From: Chryseolinea lacunae
GTDB taxonomy: Bacteria; Bacteroidota; Bacteroidia; Cytophagales; Cyclobacteriaceae
Assembly: GCF_016735595.1 (NCBI RefSeq)
Contig: NZ_JAERRB010000001.1
Location: 992,001-1,056,000 of the forward strand
Direction of reading: 5' to 3'
Length of the DNA stretch: 64,000 bases
Notes under the pieces: generated by a model
What the model was told of the DNA's origin: nothing
Seen by the model: only the letters and a program-made list of their open reading frames with translations
The model's database searches: none
In this document: positions 8,647 to 18,974 of the stretch, piece after piece
Position numbering within the stretch: the stretch's first letter is position 1
Layout of the letters: each line of letters starts with the position of its first letter
Program-made: the position numbers and the translations under genes

Positions 8647-11253
8647 ATGAGCGAACTCCCTATTGCCCCACCAAAATGGCCCCGCAAGCTCCTGAGATTC
8701 TTCCTGAAAGAAGAGTATATCGAAGAGGTTGAAGGCGATATGGAAGAACTATTCTACGACAACGTAGAACACCTTTCGCTGAAAAAAGCTAAGCGGATCT
8801 ATACGCTGGAGATGATAAGCCTGCTCAGGCCCATTCTGCTAAAGAACATCAAGCACGCATCCCCCCTAACACAATATCCTATGTTCAAAAACTACTTCAA
8901 GATCACTTCCCGGGTACTTTTAAAAAACCCGGTCAGTTCCTTCATCAATATTTTTGGATTGGCCATTGCCATCGGTTTTTGCACGCTCATCTATGCCTTC
9001 ACGCAGTGGACATTGACAAAAGACGAATTTCACAAGAACAAAAATGAAGTCTACCTGGCTACTCATTTTGCCGACATGGACGGCACACTCCAACAGATCG
9101 GATCTTCGCCAAGACCATTGGCCGAAATGCTGAAACAGGATTTTCCCGAAATCAAAAAAATCTGTCGCATCGACGAGGGCAACATCGTCATCAAATATAA
9201 TGACAACGTGTTCCATGAACGCGCACAGTTTGTGGACCCCACCTACCTGGAAATGCTGACGTTCCCTTTAAAATGGGGCACACAGCAATCGCTGGCCGAC
9301 ATCAATAGTATCATCATTAGCGAAGAGATGTCGGTTAAATATTTCGGACAGGAGAACCCGGTTGGGCTGGACGTTATGGTGATTTTTAATGAACACTATA
9401 GTAAACCTTTCAAAGTGACCGGTGTCGCAGAAACGTTTCCCAAAGCGAGGGCTATTGAATTTTCTTTTCTGATACCCTACGAAAATCTGCACCTTGCAGA
9501 CCCGGCCTACAACATGACCGACTGGAGCACGTCGTTGCAAGCCACCCTCATTCAAGTTGACAACCCGTCTGACCTGCACCGCATTGAGGCAAAAATGACA
9601 AAATATAAAGGCCTTCAAAATGAAACGCAGAACGACTGGAAAATCTCTTCCTTCGCCTTTGAACCCCTGGCAACGCTCTATGAAAAATCGGACAACATTC
9701 GAAACAGCATCTCGGGAAAAGGATACAAAAGCAACCTCAGATCCATTTTCTTTCTGTCGTTCATTGGCACGTTCATGCTCCTGCTGGCCTGCTTCAACTA
9801 CATCAACATTGCCATCGTTTCGGCAGCAAAACGCTTAAAAGAAATTGGCATCAGAAAATCGATTGGCGCCACCGATGGAAAAGTGACGATACAATTCCTG
9901 TCGGAAAATATCCTGCTCACGTTCTTCGCCATGTTGCTGGGTGTGGCGCTGGGAAAATTTGTGGTCATTCCATGGTTTGAACAGCTCAACGATTTTCAAA
10001 TGGAGTTTGCCTTGCTCGACAAAAATCTGTGGCTGTTCTTTTCCGCTGTGTTGCTGCTCACGGGCCTGATGTCGGGACTTTATCCGGCATACTATATATC
10101 CAGATTTCAAACGGCCAGAATTTTTAAGGGCACCGTGCAGTATGGCAAACAAAATCCCGCCACCAAAGTCTTCCTGGGATTTCAGTTGGTGCTGGCGTGT
10201 ATCTTGATTGTTAGCGCCGTGATGTTCACCCAGAACAGCGACTTCATAGCACAACAACCCTGGGGATACGAACCCGACAATACGCTATACGTGAATGTGC
10301 ACAACGACTTTGCCTTCGAACAAATGAAAGCCGCGATGGAGCAAAACCCGAACGTTACGCTTATCGCCGGAGCCGATCAACACATCGGCAAGAATCACAA
10401 CACGGCGGTGATCGAACTGCCGGAGCGCAAATATGAAGTGCAGGAGCTGGCGGTCGGCGCCAACTATATGGAAACAATGGGGCTACAATTTTTGGAAGGT
10501 CGCGCGTTCACCGATCACGATGGAAGCGATCTGCAAAATGTTGTCGTGAACGAGCTTCTCGTAAAAAACATGGCCTGGAAAAATCCCATTGGCCAACAGT
10601 TCAAAATGGACAGCATGACCTACGAAGTGATTGGCGTGGTGAAGAATTTTCAGAGCTATAGTTTCCGAACTCAAATCCAACCCACAGTATTAAAAGTTGC
10701 CCGTAAAGAAGATTTCCATTTCCTGGCCGCAAAAGTTCAGAACGGCACAGCCGTGGAAACTTACAAATCGCTGCAGGCACAATGGGCCAAACTTTTTCCG
10801 GAGATTCCCTTTCAGGGAGGACATCAGAAAGACGTGTGGGGTGGCTATTTTGAAACGATGAAAGTACATGGAAAATTCTGGCGCACCATTGCCTTCGTCG
10901 CCATCCTGCTGGCAAGCCTGGGGCTATACGGTTTGGTGACGCTCAACATCTCCGGCAGAATAAAAGAATTCAGTATCCGAAAAGTGCTTGGCGCAGAGAT
11001 ATCAAACATCACCTACGCTATTCTAAAACAATACGCCTTGCTGTTTTCCGTTGCCTTGCTCATCGGGGCTCCCATCAGCTATATACTGACAAAAAATCTC
11101 ATCGATCTGGCCTACATCTATCATGTGCCCATGAACAGCGCGGGCGTGGTTGTAGCCGTCACGATTTTGTTGCTGGTTTTGCTTACCGTGGTTCTCACAC
11201 AAGTTCGCCGGATTGCAAAATCCAACCCCGTGAGTGGATTAAAAACTGACTAG
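8647..11253 (+). CDS. MacB/FtsX-type ABC transporter permease with N-terminal permease-prefix domain
   Basis: An 868-residue membrane protein. Residues 1-75 form the permease-prefix domain (PRKLLRFFLKEEYIEEVEGDMEE), known in Bacteroidota to precede FtsX-like permeases. Then comes a duplicated FtsX layout: a first helix (about 97-118), a large periplasmic MacB_PCD domain, a block of three helices containing CFNYINIAIVSAAKRLKEIGIRKSIGA, a helix leading to a second periplasmic domain, and three final helices with IKEFSIRKVLGAE. The EIGIRK and FSIRK coupling-helix motifs are the usual contact sites for an ABC ATPase, none of which is encoded nearby. Unlike the permease at 61.2-63.8 kb it has no PadR gene before it. 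A TATCTTTAG box upstream suggests housekeeping-sigma transcription. The substrate is unknown. Confidence 0.9.
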   Translation: MSELPIAPPKWPRKLLRFFLKEEYIEEVEGDMEELFYDNVEHLSLKKAKRIYTLEMISLLRPILLKNIKHASPLTQYPMFKNYFKITSRVLLKNPVSSFINIFGLAIAIGFCTLIYAFTQWTLTKDEFHKNKNEVYLATHFADMDGTLQQIGSSPRPLAEMLKQDFPEIKKICRIDEGNIVIKYNDNVFHERAQFVDPTYLEMLTFPLKWGTQQSLADINSIIISEEMSVKYFGQENPVGLDVMVIFNEHYSKPFKVTGVAETFPKARAIEFSFLIPYENLHLADPAYNMTDWSTSLQATLIQVDNPSDLHRIEAKMTKYKGLQNETQNDWKISSFAFEPLATLYEKSDNIRNSISGKGYKSNLRSIFFLSFIGTFMLLLACFNYINIAIVSAAKRLKEIGIRKSIGATDGKVTIQFLSENILLTFFAMLLGVALGKFVVIPWFEQLNDFQMEFALLDKNLWLFFSAVLLLTGLMSGLYPAYYISRFQTARIFKGTVQYGKQNPATKVFLGFQLVLACILIVSAVMFTQNSDFIAQQPWGYEPDNTLYVNVHNDFAFEQMKAAMEQNPNVTLIAGADQHIGKNHNTAVIELPERKYEVQELAVGANYMETMGLQFLEGRAFTDHDGSDLQNVVVNELLVKNMAWKNPIGQQFKMDSMTYEVIGVVKNFQSYSFRTQIQPTVLKVARKEDFHFLAAKVQNGTAVETYKSLQAQWAKLFPEIPFQGGHQKDVWGGYFETMKVHGKFWRTIAFVAILLASLGLYGLVTLNISGRIKEFSIRKVLGAEISNITYAILKQYALLFSVALLIGAPISYILTKNLIDLAYIYHVPMNSAGVVVAVTILLLVLLTVVLTQVRRIAKSNPVSGLKTD

Positions 11254-11390
11254 GTATTGAAGACCCTGGATTGTTCAAGGGCTCTTCAATAGTTGCCGGA
11301 GCGACACTGTAATACAAAATCCATCGAACGGCTATAACAAAGGCCTGGCTTTTGTTTATTTGGTATGCAAATCCAAATAATCCTACTGCT

Positions 11391-11510
11391 ATGAACAATC
11401 TCTTTCGCGGACTTATTGCCGGCTATGGCGCTAAAAAACTGGGTGGCGGTTGCCTGGGAACAGTTTTAGTTTTCATCGTCATCTGGGTCGCCCTCGGTCA
11501 ATGTCAATAG
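11391..11510 (+). CDS. 39-residue predicted membrane microprotein
   Basis: A short frame from the ATG at 11391 to the TAG at 11508-11510 encodes 39 residues. It has a Gly-rich basic head (GYGAKKLGGGCLG) and a single hydrophobic helix (TVLVFIVIWVALG) ending in a Cys. The composition is that of a real single-pass membrane peptide rather than noise, and similar tiny Gly-Lys-Gly/hydrophobic proteins are known as unnamed proteins in Bacteroidota. It sits alone between convergent permease genes. Function unknown; expression is not proven. Confidence 0.55.
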   Translation: MNNLFRGLIAGYGAKKLGGGCLGTVLVFIVIWVALGQCQ

Positions 11511-11642
11511 AATCATCTCGCGCAGACAACCCTATGAACCCGGGGTTGTAGAAAAAATTCTACCCTGTTGCGTATTCTTCTTCCCAAATATCCATCCCGC
11601 TTTCAACCGGGATGGGTATTGAGTTGATGTCTCCACTCGCCG

Positions 11643-14051
11643 TCATTGCTCCTTGAGGCATTGGGTTGGGTTGACCTTGGCTGCGCGAATGGCCTGGCTT
11701 CCCACCGTGAGCCACGCAATGAACAACGCCGCCACGCTGGCGCCGGCAAAATAATACCACTCCAGGTCGATCTTGTAGGCAAAGTCCGACAGCCAGTTGC
11801 GCGTCATGAAATAACTCACAGGCACCGCCATCACAATGGCCGCCAACACAATTCTGGTGAAATCGCCCGACAACAAATAGACAATGCCGAATTCGCTTGA
11901 GCCCAGAATCTTTCGGATGCCAATCTCCTTTTGCCGACGCTCGGCCGTGAACGCCGCCAGACCAAACAAGCCCAGGCATGAAATGAGAATGGCCAGTGCC
12001 GCAAAATAACGCGACAGCTGCGACACACGCTGCTCCGACGCATAGAGCGCCTGATAGTCGTCGTCCAGAAACTTGTAGTCAAACGCGAGTCCCGGGTTTT
12101 GGTCCTGGTAGAGTGCTTGAAGCTGGGAAAGCGTCTCCGCTTCCTTGCCCGGTTTAATTTTCACCATGATGTTGCCGGGGCGTGTTTCCAATTGCAACAA
12201 GCAGGGTTTCATTTCTTCGAAGAGTGACTCGAAATGAAAATTTTTCGCGACACCAATAATCTCCCGTTCTTCGCCCCACACTTTTATGGTTTTGCCAACG
12301 GGTTCTTTCAACCCCATCATTTTTATAGCCGCTTCATTTAGTATTATCTTCTTGCGCTCACCGGTAAGACTTCGCGAGTATGAACGTCCCTCGGCGATTT
12401 GGATGCCCAGGGTTTCAATGAAGTCGAATCCAATTTCAAGATTCGAAAAACTTTTCTTGCTGTCTTCGTCGCCCGGCTCCCAATCCACACCGCCCATACC
12501 GCCGTGCGCACCCACAACGTCGTGATAGAAATTGGCCGCCGACGTAACATTGGGCAATTTGCGCACGCGTGTTAAAAACGTTTCAACGGTCCGCTCCATT
12601 CTACCACCCTCGTCAAAGAAAGCCGGATCGCCCGGGTTCTTCACCATAATCTCGAAGTGCACAACGTGCTCGCGGTCGTATCCCAGGTTTTTCGACTGCA
12701 CATAATCAATCTGCTTATACACTACCACCACCGACACAATGAGAATGATGGACATAGCAAACTGAAAAACAACAAGGCCCTTTCGCGCCCACACCTCGCC
12801 CACCGAACTATTGAGCCTGCCCTTCAGCACCGTGGCCGGTTTGAACCCGGAGAGATACAAGGCCGGATAGCTGCCTGAAAGAAGACCCGTAACAAACGTG
12901 ATACCCGCCATGGTCAGGATCAGGTTGGTATCTAAGTTCAGGGAAAGGTGTTTCCCGGTAACGATATTAAATTGTGGCAGCAGAATGTCGACCACCAGAA
13001 TGGCCACCGCCAGCGACAGGAAGGTCATGAACATGGACTCGCCCAGATACTGCAACACCAACGTGCGTCGTGCAGCACCCACCGCTTTCTTGATGCCAAT
13101 TTCCTTCACCCGTCGCGATGCCTTTGCCGTGGACAGGTTCATGAAATTGATACAGGCAATGGCCAGAATCACGATGGCGATCACGGAAAACAACCTCACA
13201 TATTCAATACGCCCGCCCACAGGCACGCCGTTTTCGAAACGACCGTATAAATAGCGATCGGCGTAGCGCTGAATCACCAGGGTGTTTTTGGTTGCTTTGT
13301 CTTTTCGCTGAATGAAGCCGGCAATTTTTTGCTGGAACGCCGTGGGGTCAACGCCATCGCGCAGCAACACAAAGGTGCTGGGGTCGCTGTTGGTCCACAA
13401 GTCAAGACCTGTGCGCGTGTCGAAAAACAAGGTGTAGTTCAACAGCATGTCGAACTTGCTGGAAGCGTTGGCAGGTAGATTCTTAAAAACGCCCGAGATG
13501 TGAAAGGATTGTGTGAACTGATCGCGCTCCCACGTCACAATTTTTCCCAAGGCATTCTCGGGCGACTGAAACAACTGCATGGCAAGGTCTTCGGAGATGG
13601 CGATGCTTGTCTTGTCGGCAAACAAATCCTTTTTTTCGCCTGCCACATAGGGAAGCGGAAACAATTTAAAATAATCGTTGCTCACAAACTGACCGCCCGC
13701 TTTCAGGGTGTTGGCCTCATAGCTCATGATGCCTTTTTCTGTGAACCACTCCGCCGGCACCACGCTGGCGGCATACTCCACTTCCGGCATTTCGTCGGCC
13801 AGGGCTTTTGCCAGAATACCTTGAGTGCCGGGGCCCGTTGCTATCTCGCGCGAGTCCACAAAGTTTTGCAGCACCTGATACAAACGCGTATCGTTTGCAT
13901 TGCCCTTGTTCACCTGCCACTCGTCGTTCACCCAAAGGTAAATCATGAGCGCGCACGCCAATCCCGACGACAGGCCCACCAGGTTAATGAAGAATGTGCT
14001 CTTAAACCTTTTGAAATTCCGATAGATCAGAAGAAAGTTGTGGCGTAACAT
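11643..14051 (-). CDS. MacB/FtsX-type ABC transporter permease, third gene of a tandem trio
   Basis: An 802-residue permease without a prefix domain. It starts with LLIYRNFKRFKSTFFINLVGLSSGLACALM (first helix about residues 20-42) and has the duplicated layout of two periplasmic MacB_PCD domains and two FtsX helix sets, with the coupling motifs RRVKEIGIKKAVGAARR and RRQKEIGIRKILGSS and the conserved C-terminus NPTQCLKEQ. It is clearly paralogous to the next two genes upstream and lies 48 nt after the stop of the second one, so the three are probably one transcript. No ATPase gene is nearby. Such permeases are usually part of mechanotransmission or efflux complexes, but cargo cannot be inferred. 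Confidence 0.9.
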   Translation of the reverse strand: MLRHNFLLIYRNFKRFKSTFFINLVGLSSGLACALMIYLWVNDEWQVNKGNANDTRLYQVLQNFVDSREIATGPGTQGILAKALADEMPEVEYAASVVPAEWFTEKGIMSYEANTLKAGGQFVSNDYFKLFPLPYVAGEKKDLFADKTSIAISEDLAMQLFQSPENALGKIVTWERDQFTQSFHISGVFKNLPANASSKFDMLLNYTLFFDTRTGLDLWTNSDPSTFVLLRDGVDPTAFQQKIAGFIQRKDKATKNTLVIQRYADRYLYGRFENGVPVGGRIEYVRLFSVIAIVILAIACINFMNLSTAKASRRVKEIGIKKAVGAARRTLVLQYLGESMFMTFLSLAVAILVVDILLPQFNIVTGKHLSLNLDTNLILTMAGITFVTGLLSGSYPALYLSGFKPATVLKGRLNSSVGEVWARKGLVVFQFAMSIILIVSVVVVYKQIDYVQSKNLGYDREHVVHFEIMVKNPGDPAFFDEGGRMERTVETFLTRVRKLPNVTSAANFYHDVVGAHGGMGGVDWEPGDEDSKKSFSNLEIGFDFIETLGIQIAEGRSYSRSLTGERKKIILNEAAIKMMGLKEPVGKTIKVWGEEREIIGVAKNFHFESLFEEMKPCLLQLETRPGNIMVKIKPGKEAETLSQLQALYQDQNPGLAFDYKFLDDDYQALYASEQRVSQLSRYFAALAILISCLGLFGLAAFTAERRQKEIGIRKILGSSEFGIVYLLSGDFTRIVLAAIVMAVPVSYFMTRNWLSDFAYKIDLEWYYFAGASVAALFIAWLTVGSQAIRAAKVNPTQCLKEQ

Positions 14052-14099
14052 AGGATGAATTTAGAATCAGTTTTTAGTTCGCAAGGTTATGCTGTCGAC

Positions 14100-16460
14100 T
14101 TATTGTTCCTTCAAACATTTTGTAGGATTGACCCGGGCCGCTTTCATCGCCTGCACACCCACCGTGAGCCAGGCAATGCAAAGCACCATCACACCGGCCG
14201 ACACAAAATACCACACGCTCAACGTTGTGCGATAAGCAAAACCTTTCAACCAAGTGTTTGCCATAAAAAAGCTTATCGGCAGTGCGATCACCACCGAAGT
14301 GAGTACAATCTTTGTAAAGTCTTTCGACAACAACATAACGATGCCCGTCACGCTGGAACCCAATACCTTTCGAATGCCAATCTCTTTCACCCGACGCTCC
14401 GCAGTGAACGTCACCAGCCCAAACAGACCCAGGCAGGAAATGAGAATGGCAAGTGCCGCAAAATATTTCGACAGCGTGGCCACCCGCTGCTCTGACGCAT
14501 ACAGCTTTTGATAGTCTTCGTCCACAAAGCTGAATTCGAACGTGAAGCCAGGGTTGATGCGCTGATGAATCGCTTCAAGTCCTTTTAACGCCTCCTTTTC
14601 TTTTGCGGCGTCAACTTTGATCATAACATTCCACGTGCCGCCCGGCGCGACGCGCAGGAAAAGTGGTTTCACATTCACGTGCAACGATTCAAAATTAAAG
14701 TCCTTCACCACGCCGACAATTTCCATTGGATCGCCCCACAACTTCACGGTTTGACCAACCGGATTCTGCAGCCCCATGAACCGGATCGCTGCTTCATTGA
14801 AAATGATGCGCGCCGTGTCGTTAAAATTTTTGGAGAAAAAACGACCCTCGGCCATGGTAAGACCCATGGTCTCCATCATGCCATAATTCACCGTCATGTT
14901 TTCAAATTCCGTCTTGTCGTCGGGGTTTCGGGTGGGCCATTCCACGCCATACGTTCCGCTGTTGTGGCCCATCAGGTTGTGGCCAATGCTGGATGCGTTA
15001 ATTACGCCGGGAACATTTTTCACTTCCGTCAGAAACGTTTCAAGCGTGTTGTCATCATAAAGCGAACCGGTGCGTGTTATGTTAATGATGTTGTCTTTGC
15101 TATAGCCCAGGTCTCTGCTTTGCACATATTCAATTTGTTTGTAGACTACCACAACCGACACGATAAAAATGATGGAGAGCGAAAACTGAAAAACCACAAG
15201 GCCCGTGCGTGCCCATTGTTCGCCCAGCGACGACACCATTTTTCCCTTCAATACCAGCGCCGGGTTGAAGCCCGAAAGATAGATGGCCGGATAACTTCCC
15301 GCCAGCAGCCCCGCAAACAACGCAATGCCCAACAGCGAAAGAACCAACGGTACATCAAACTGAAGGACAATATGTTTTGCCGTGATGATGTTAAACTGTG
15401 GCAACAACAGGTCCACCAACAACACCGCCAGCAGCAACGAAAGCAAGCTCATCAATATAGATTCGCCAAGATATTGCATCACCAGCACGTTGCGTCCCGC
15501 GCCGACGGCCTTTTTAACGCCCACTTCCTTGATGCGGCGTGAAGCTTTGGCCGTTGACAAGTTCATGAAGTTGATGCAGGCAATCACGAGAATAAAGATG
15601 GCAATGATGGAAAATAATTTCACATAGGTTATTCTCCCCCCGGCCTGCACACCGTTTTCATACTTTCCATAGAGATACACATCCCGGAACGGAACCAGGA
15701 ACGGTGTGCGGTGTGTGATTTTCTTCTCTGTCTTTTTCGAAATGTAGTCTGCAAACTTGGCGTTGAAGGCATTCACGTCTGCGCCTTTTTTCAGCAGCAC
15801 ATAGCCAAACGTTCCCGTGTTTCCCCATTCGCGAACCCATTCGTTGTTGTCTCTGAATTTCTCGAACGGAATTATATACTCCATCTGGAGTGTTGAGTTT
15901 GCAGGCATCTTTTTAAAAACTCCCGTCACCAGGTAGGTAGCGTCGTGATCATACAGAATCGACTTGCCCACCACGTTGTCGGTAGTATTGAAGAGTTGAA
16001 CGGCGAGCGCGTCGCTAATCACAATGGAATTTTTGTCAACAAGCACCTGCCCTGCATCGCCCTGCAGCAACGGAAAGGAAAACATTTTGAAGATGTCTTT
16101 TCCGGCGAAGCCACCCTCCACCTGTATGGATCGTTCACCCACGGTGAGCAAGGAGCGATTCGACGACGTGAGGTTAACGGCATACTCCACTTCGGGCATG
16201 TCCTGCGGAATGGTCTCCCCCAACGAACCAGACGTGGTGTAGGATGTCCAGATACCTTCCGACTTCACGCGATTTTCAATCACATGATATAGCCGGTCCG
16301 ATTTTTCATGAAAGGCATTCATGGCCCATTCGTCTTTCACCCACAGATAGATCAGCACGGTGCACGTCAATCCTGTGGAAAGGCCAATAAGGTTTATGAA
16401 GAATGTATTTTTAAAACGTTTGAAGTTCCGGTATATGAGAAGTAGACTGTGCTTTATCAT
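14100..16460 (-). CDS. MacB/FtsX-type ABC transporter permease, second gene of the trio
   Basis: A 786-residue paralogue of its neighbours. Predicted helices lie at about residues 20-42, 284-303, 345-365, 385-405, 430-450, 670-690, 725-742 and 755-775, with periplasmic domains after the first and fifth. Motifs: INFMNLSTAKASRRIKEVG and ERRVKEIGIRKVLGSS (coupling helices), NPTKCLKEQ at the C-terminus. It starts 61 nt after the stop of the first gene of the trio and ends 48 nt before the third, with no promoter or terminator seen in either gap. Substrate unknown; partner ATPase must be encoded elsewhere. Confidence 0.9.
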   Translation of the reverse strand: MIKHSLLLIYRNFKRFKNTFFINLIGLSTGLTCTVLIYLWVKDEWAMNAFHEKSDRLYHVIENRVKSEGIWTSYTTSGSLGETIPQDMPEVEYAVNLTSSNRSLLTVGERSIQVEGGFAGKDIFKMFSFPLLQGDAGQVLVDKNSIVISDALAVQLFNTTDNVVGKSILYDHDATYLVTGVFKKMPANSTLQMEYIIPFEKFRDNNEWVREWGNTGTFGYVLLKKGADVNAFNAKFADYISKKTEKKITHRTPFLVPFRDVYLYGKYENGVQAGGRITYVKLFSIIAIFILVIACINFMNLSTAKASRRIKEVGVKKAVGAGRNVLVMQYLGESILMSLLSLLLAVLLVDLLLPQFNIITAKHIVLQFDVPLVLSLLGIALFAGLLAGSYPAIYLSGFNPALVLKGKMVSSLGEQWARTGLVVFQFSLSIIFIVSVVVVYKQIEYVQSRDLGYSKDNIINITRTGSLYDDNTLETFLTEVKNVPGVINASSIGHNLMGHNSGTYGVEWPTRNPDDKTEFENMTVNYGMMETMGLTMAEGRFFSKNFNDTARIIFNEAAIRFMGLQNPVGQTVKLWGDPMEIVGVVKDFNFESLHVNVKPLFLRVAPGGTWNVMIKVDAAKEKEALKGLEAIHQRINPGFTFEFSFVDEDYQKLYASEQRVATLSKYFAALAILISCLGLFGLVTFTAERRVKEIGIRKVLGSSVTGIVMLLSKDFTKIVLTSVVIALPISFFMANTWLKGFAYRTTLSVWYFVSAGVMVLCIAWLTVGVQAMKAARVNPTKCLKEQ

Positions 16461-16521
16461 GCGATTCAGTATTTAAAATCCGTAATGATGAAATGTGTAC
16501 GCGTTGCTTTGATGAACGCCA

Positions 16522-18894
16522 TTATTGTTCTTTCAGACAATTCACGGGATTGATACGTGCAGCTTTAAAAGCTTGCGCGCTCACCGTGAGCCACGCCACA
16601 CCCAACGCCAGCGCACCGGCACCAATGAAATACCACCACTTCAGTTCAATGCGATAGGCGAATTCATTGAGCCAGTAGTTTGCCAGCAGGTAGCTCAACG
16701 GCAACCCGATAATGATAGACAGCAACACAATCTTTGTGAAGTCGGACGTGAGCAAGTAGATAATGTTCGCCTCGCTGGAACCCAACACTTTCCGGATCCC
16801 CATTTCCTTACGACGACGTTCGGCGGTGAATGTGGCAAGTCCAAACAACCCGAGACAGGAAATGAGCACCGCCAGGCCCGCGAAATAGCGCGACAAAATC
16901 GACACGCGCTTTTCAGCCACATAATGCACCTGATAGTCCTGGTCGAGAAATTTATAGTCGAATGAAAATCCAGGATTGAATGTCGCATAGAATTTTGAAA
17001 GTCGCGACAGCGCTTCCTGCGTGTTCCCGTTTTCCAGCTTCACCATGATGCGTAAATTTTCTTCAGGGTTATAGCGAAACAGCAAAGGCTTCACGTTTTC
17101 ATGCAACGACTCGAAATGAAAATTCTTCACCACACCAATGATCTGCATTTTCTTTCCCCACATCTCGATGTCCTTGCCCACAGGATCGTTCAGCCCCATC
17201 ACATCGATGGCGGCTTCGTTGAAGATGATCTTGGAGCGTTCGTCGCCAAAGCGTTCGGAGAACGAGCGACCGGCAACAACGGTCACGCCCAGCGTTTCCA
17301 GAAGATCGTAGTTCGCGCTCACGTTTTCGAACGGGATGATGTCGGCCGGATTTTTTCCCTCCCATTGCAGCCCGGTGGTATAGTTTTCGGAACGCACAAT
17401 GCCATGCGATGTGCTGGACGCATTTGCCACACCGGGTATTTTCTTTACCTCCGCCAAAAAGGTCGACAGACTCTCGTTCACTTTGCCTTCGGGCTTGAAG
17501 AAGATCAGATTGTTTTTATCGTATCCCAGATTTTTATTTTGAACGAATTCAATCTGCTTATACACCACCAACACGGCAACAATGAAAATGACGGATAGTG
17601 AGAATTGAAAAACTACCAGTCCCCGGCGTGCCCACAACTCGCCGACCGACGTGTTCAGCTTTCCCTTCAACACTGTGGCGGGATTGAAACCGGAGAGGTA
17701 CAAGGCAGGATAACTGCCGGCCAACAATCCGGTCATCACAGCGATGCCCGTCAGGCCGCCCACCATGGTCCAGTTAAAACTCAGCGACAGTTGTTTGCCC
17801 GTCATGTTGTTAAACAACGGCAGCAACAAATCGACCGCAAGAATTGAAACTGCGAGGGCCAGAAATGTCATAAGCATAGACTCTGACAAATGTTGAATGA
17901 TCAGCGTTTTGCGGGCCGCACCAATGGCCTTTCTCACGCCTACTTCCTTGATGCGCGTGGCCGCTTGTGCCGTTGACAAGTTCATGAAATTGATGCACGC
18001 AATAACCAGAATAAAAATAGCGATGATCGAAAACAATCGCACATACTCGATGCGACCACCGGCCTCCACACCACCTTCATAGCGACCGTGCAGATAACGA
18101 TCGGAGTAGCGTTTCAAAAACAACGTGACATGCGACTCGGGATCTTTCTTTTTTATGAAGCCTGCTATCTTTTCGCTTACGGCTTCGTTATGTGTGCCTT
18201 CCTTCAGCAACGCATAGGTGTTGCTGCCGAAGTTTCCCCACGACAATCCATTTTCGCCCACCACGTCCTTGTAAATTTCAAACGATAGGGCAAATTCAAA
18301 TTTATCAGAAGCATTCAACGGCAACGTTTCAAAGACACCGCTCACGGTGAATTGTTTCTTCATGCCCATCAGCTCCCAGTCAATCGTCTTTCCCACCGCA
18401 CCCGCGATGCTGCCGAATAATCTCTTTGCCAGAACATCAGAAACAACTACGGCGCTTTTGTCGGCGAGAACCGTGTTCCCGTCACCTTGCAGGAACGTAT
18501 AGGAAAATAATTTGAAATAGTTCACGCTCACAAACTGGCCCACGGCGCTCACGTGCTTTGAGCCAGTGCCAATAGAAAACTCATACGGATCTTTGAAGCC
18601 AACTGAAGAGGCGATGTATTCCATCTCCGGAATTTCCTGCTCCAGAGCGGCACCCAGAATCGCCGGCGTAGACGACGATGTTTCAATGCCTTCGGCCATT
18701 TTCTTGAACGTCATCACCGAAAATATGCGGTCATCGTTTGCCCGGAACTTGTCGAATGCCAGCTCGTCGCTTACCCAAAGAAAGATGAGAATGGCGCACG
18801 CCAGCCCTGCCGACAGACCAATGAGATTGATGAAGAACGTGCTTCTGAAGCGTTTGAAATTACGGAAGACGAGGAGCAGATTGTGTCGTATCAT
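16522..18894 (-). CDS. MacB/FtsX-type ABC transporter permease, first gene of the trio
   Basis: A 790-residue permease with the same architecture: first helix about 20-42, INFMNLSTAQAATRIKEVG and ERRRKEMGIRKVLGSS coupling motifs, and the NPVNCLKEQ C-terminus. It is the promoter-proximal gene of the three-permease run and is divergent from the sigma-54 activator gene at 19135. A TGGCACG -24 element lies about 64 nt upstream of its ATG, so the trio may be the direct target of that activator. This control is inferred from location and motif. Substrate unknown. Confidence 0.9.
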   Translation of the reverse strand: MIRHNLLLVFRNFKRFRSTFFINLIGLSAGLACAILIFLWVSDELAFDKFRANDDRIFSVMTFKKMAEGIETSSSTPAILGAALEQEIPEMEYIASSVGFKDPYEFSIGTGSKHVSAVGQFVSVNYFKLFSYTFLQGDGNTVLADKSAVVVSDVLAKRLFGSIAGAVGKTIDWELMGMKKQFTVSGVFETLPLNASDKFEFALSFEIYKDVVGENGLSWGNFGSNTYALLKEGTHNEAVSEKIAGFIKKKDPESHVTLFLKRYSDRYLHGRYEGGVEAGGRIEYVRLFSIIAIFILVIACINFMNLSTAQAATRIKEVGVRKAIGAARKTLIIQHLSESMLMTFLALAVSILAVDLLLPLFNNMTGKQLSLSFNWTMVGGLTGIAVMTGLLAGSYPALYLSGFNPATVLKGKLNTSVGELWARRGLVVFQFSLSVIFIVAVLVVYKQIEFVQNKNLGYDKNNLIFFKPEGKVNESLSTFLAEVKKIPGVANASSTSHGIVRSENYTTGLQWEGKNPADIIPFENVSANYDLLETLGVTVVAGRSFSERFGDERSKIIFNEAAIDVMGLNDPVGKDIEMWGKKMQIIGVVKNFHFESLHENVKPLLFRYNPEENLRIMVKLENGNTQEALSRLSKFYATFNPGFSFDYKFLDQDYQVHYVAEKRVSILSRYFAGLAVLISCLGLFGLATFTAERRRKEMGIRKVLGSSEANIIYLLTSDFTKIVLLSIIIGLPLSYLLANYWLNEFAYRIELKWWYFIGAGALALGVAWLTVSAQAFKAARINPVNCLKEQ

Positions 18895-18958
18895 AAAAAT
18901 GCTTTTGCAGGAAAGTCAACGCCGGCGTGTTCATCCACACCGCGTCGGGGTGATGGTA

Positions 18959-18974
18959 AACACGGGCCGTGCCA
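18959..18974 (-). promoter_or_regulatory. Candidate sigma-54 (-24/-12) promoter for the permease trio
   Basis: On the minus strand the sequence TGGCACGGCCCGTGTT has a perfect TGGCACG -24 element and, at the correct 10-nt distance from GG, a GT in place of the usual GC of the -12 element. It lies 64 nt before the ATG of the first permease and next to a sigma-54 activator gene. The GT at -12 weakens the call. Confidence 0.45.
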
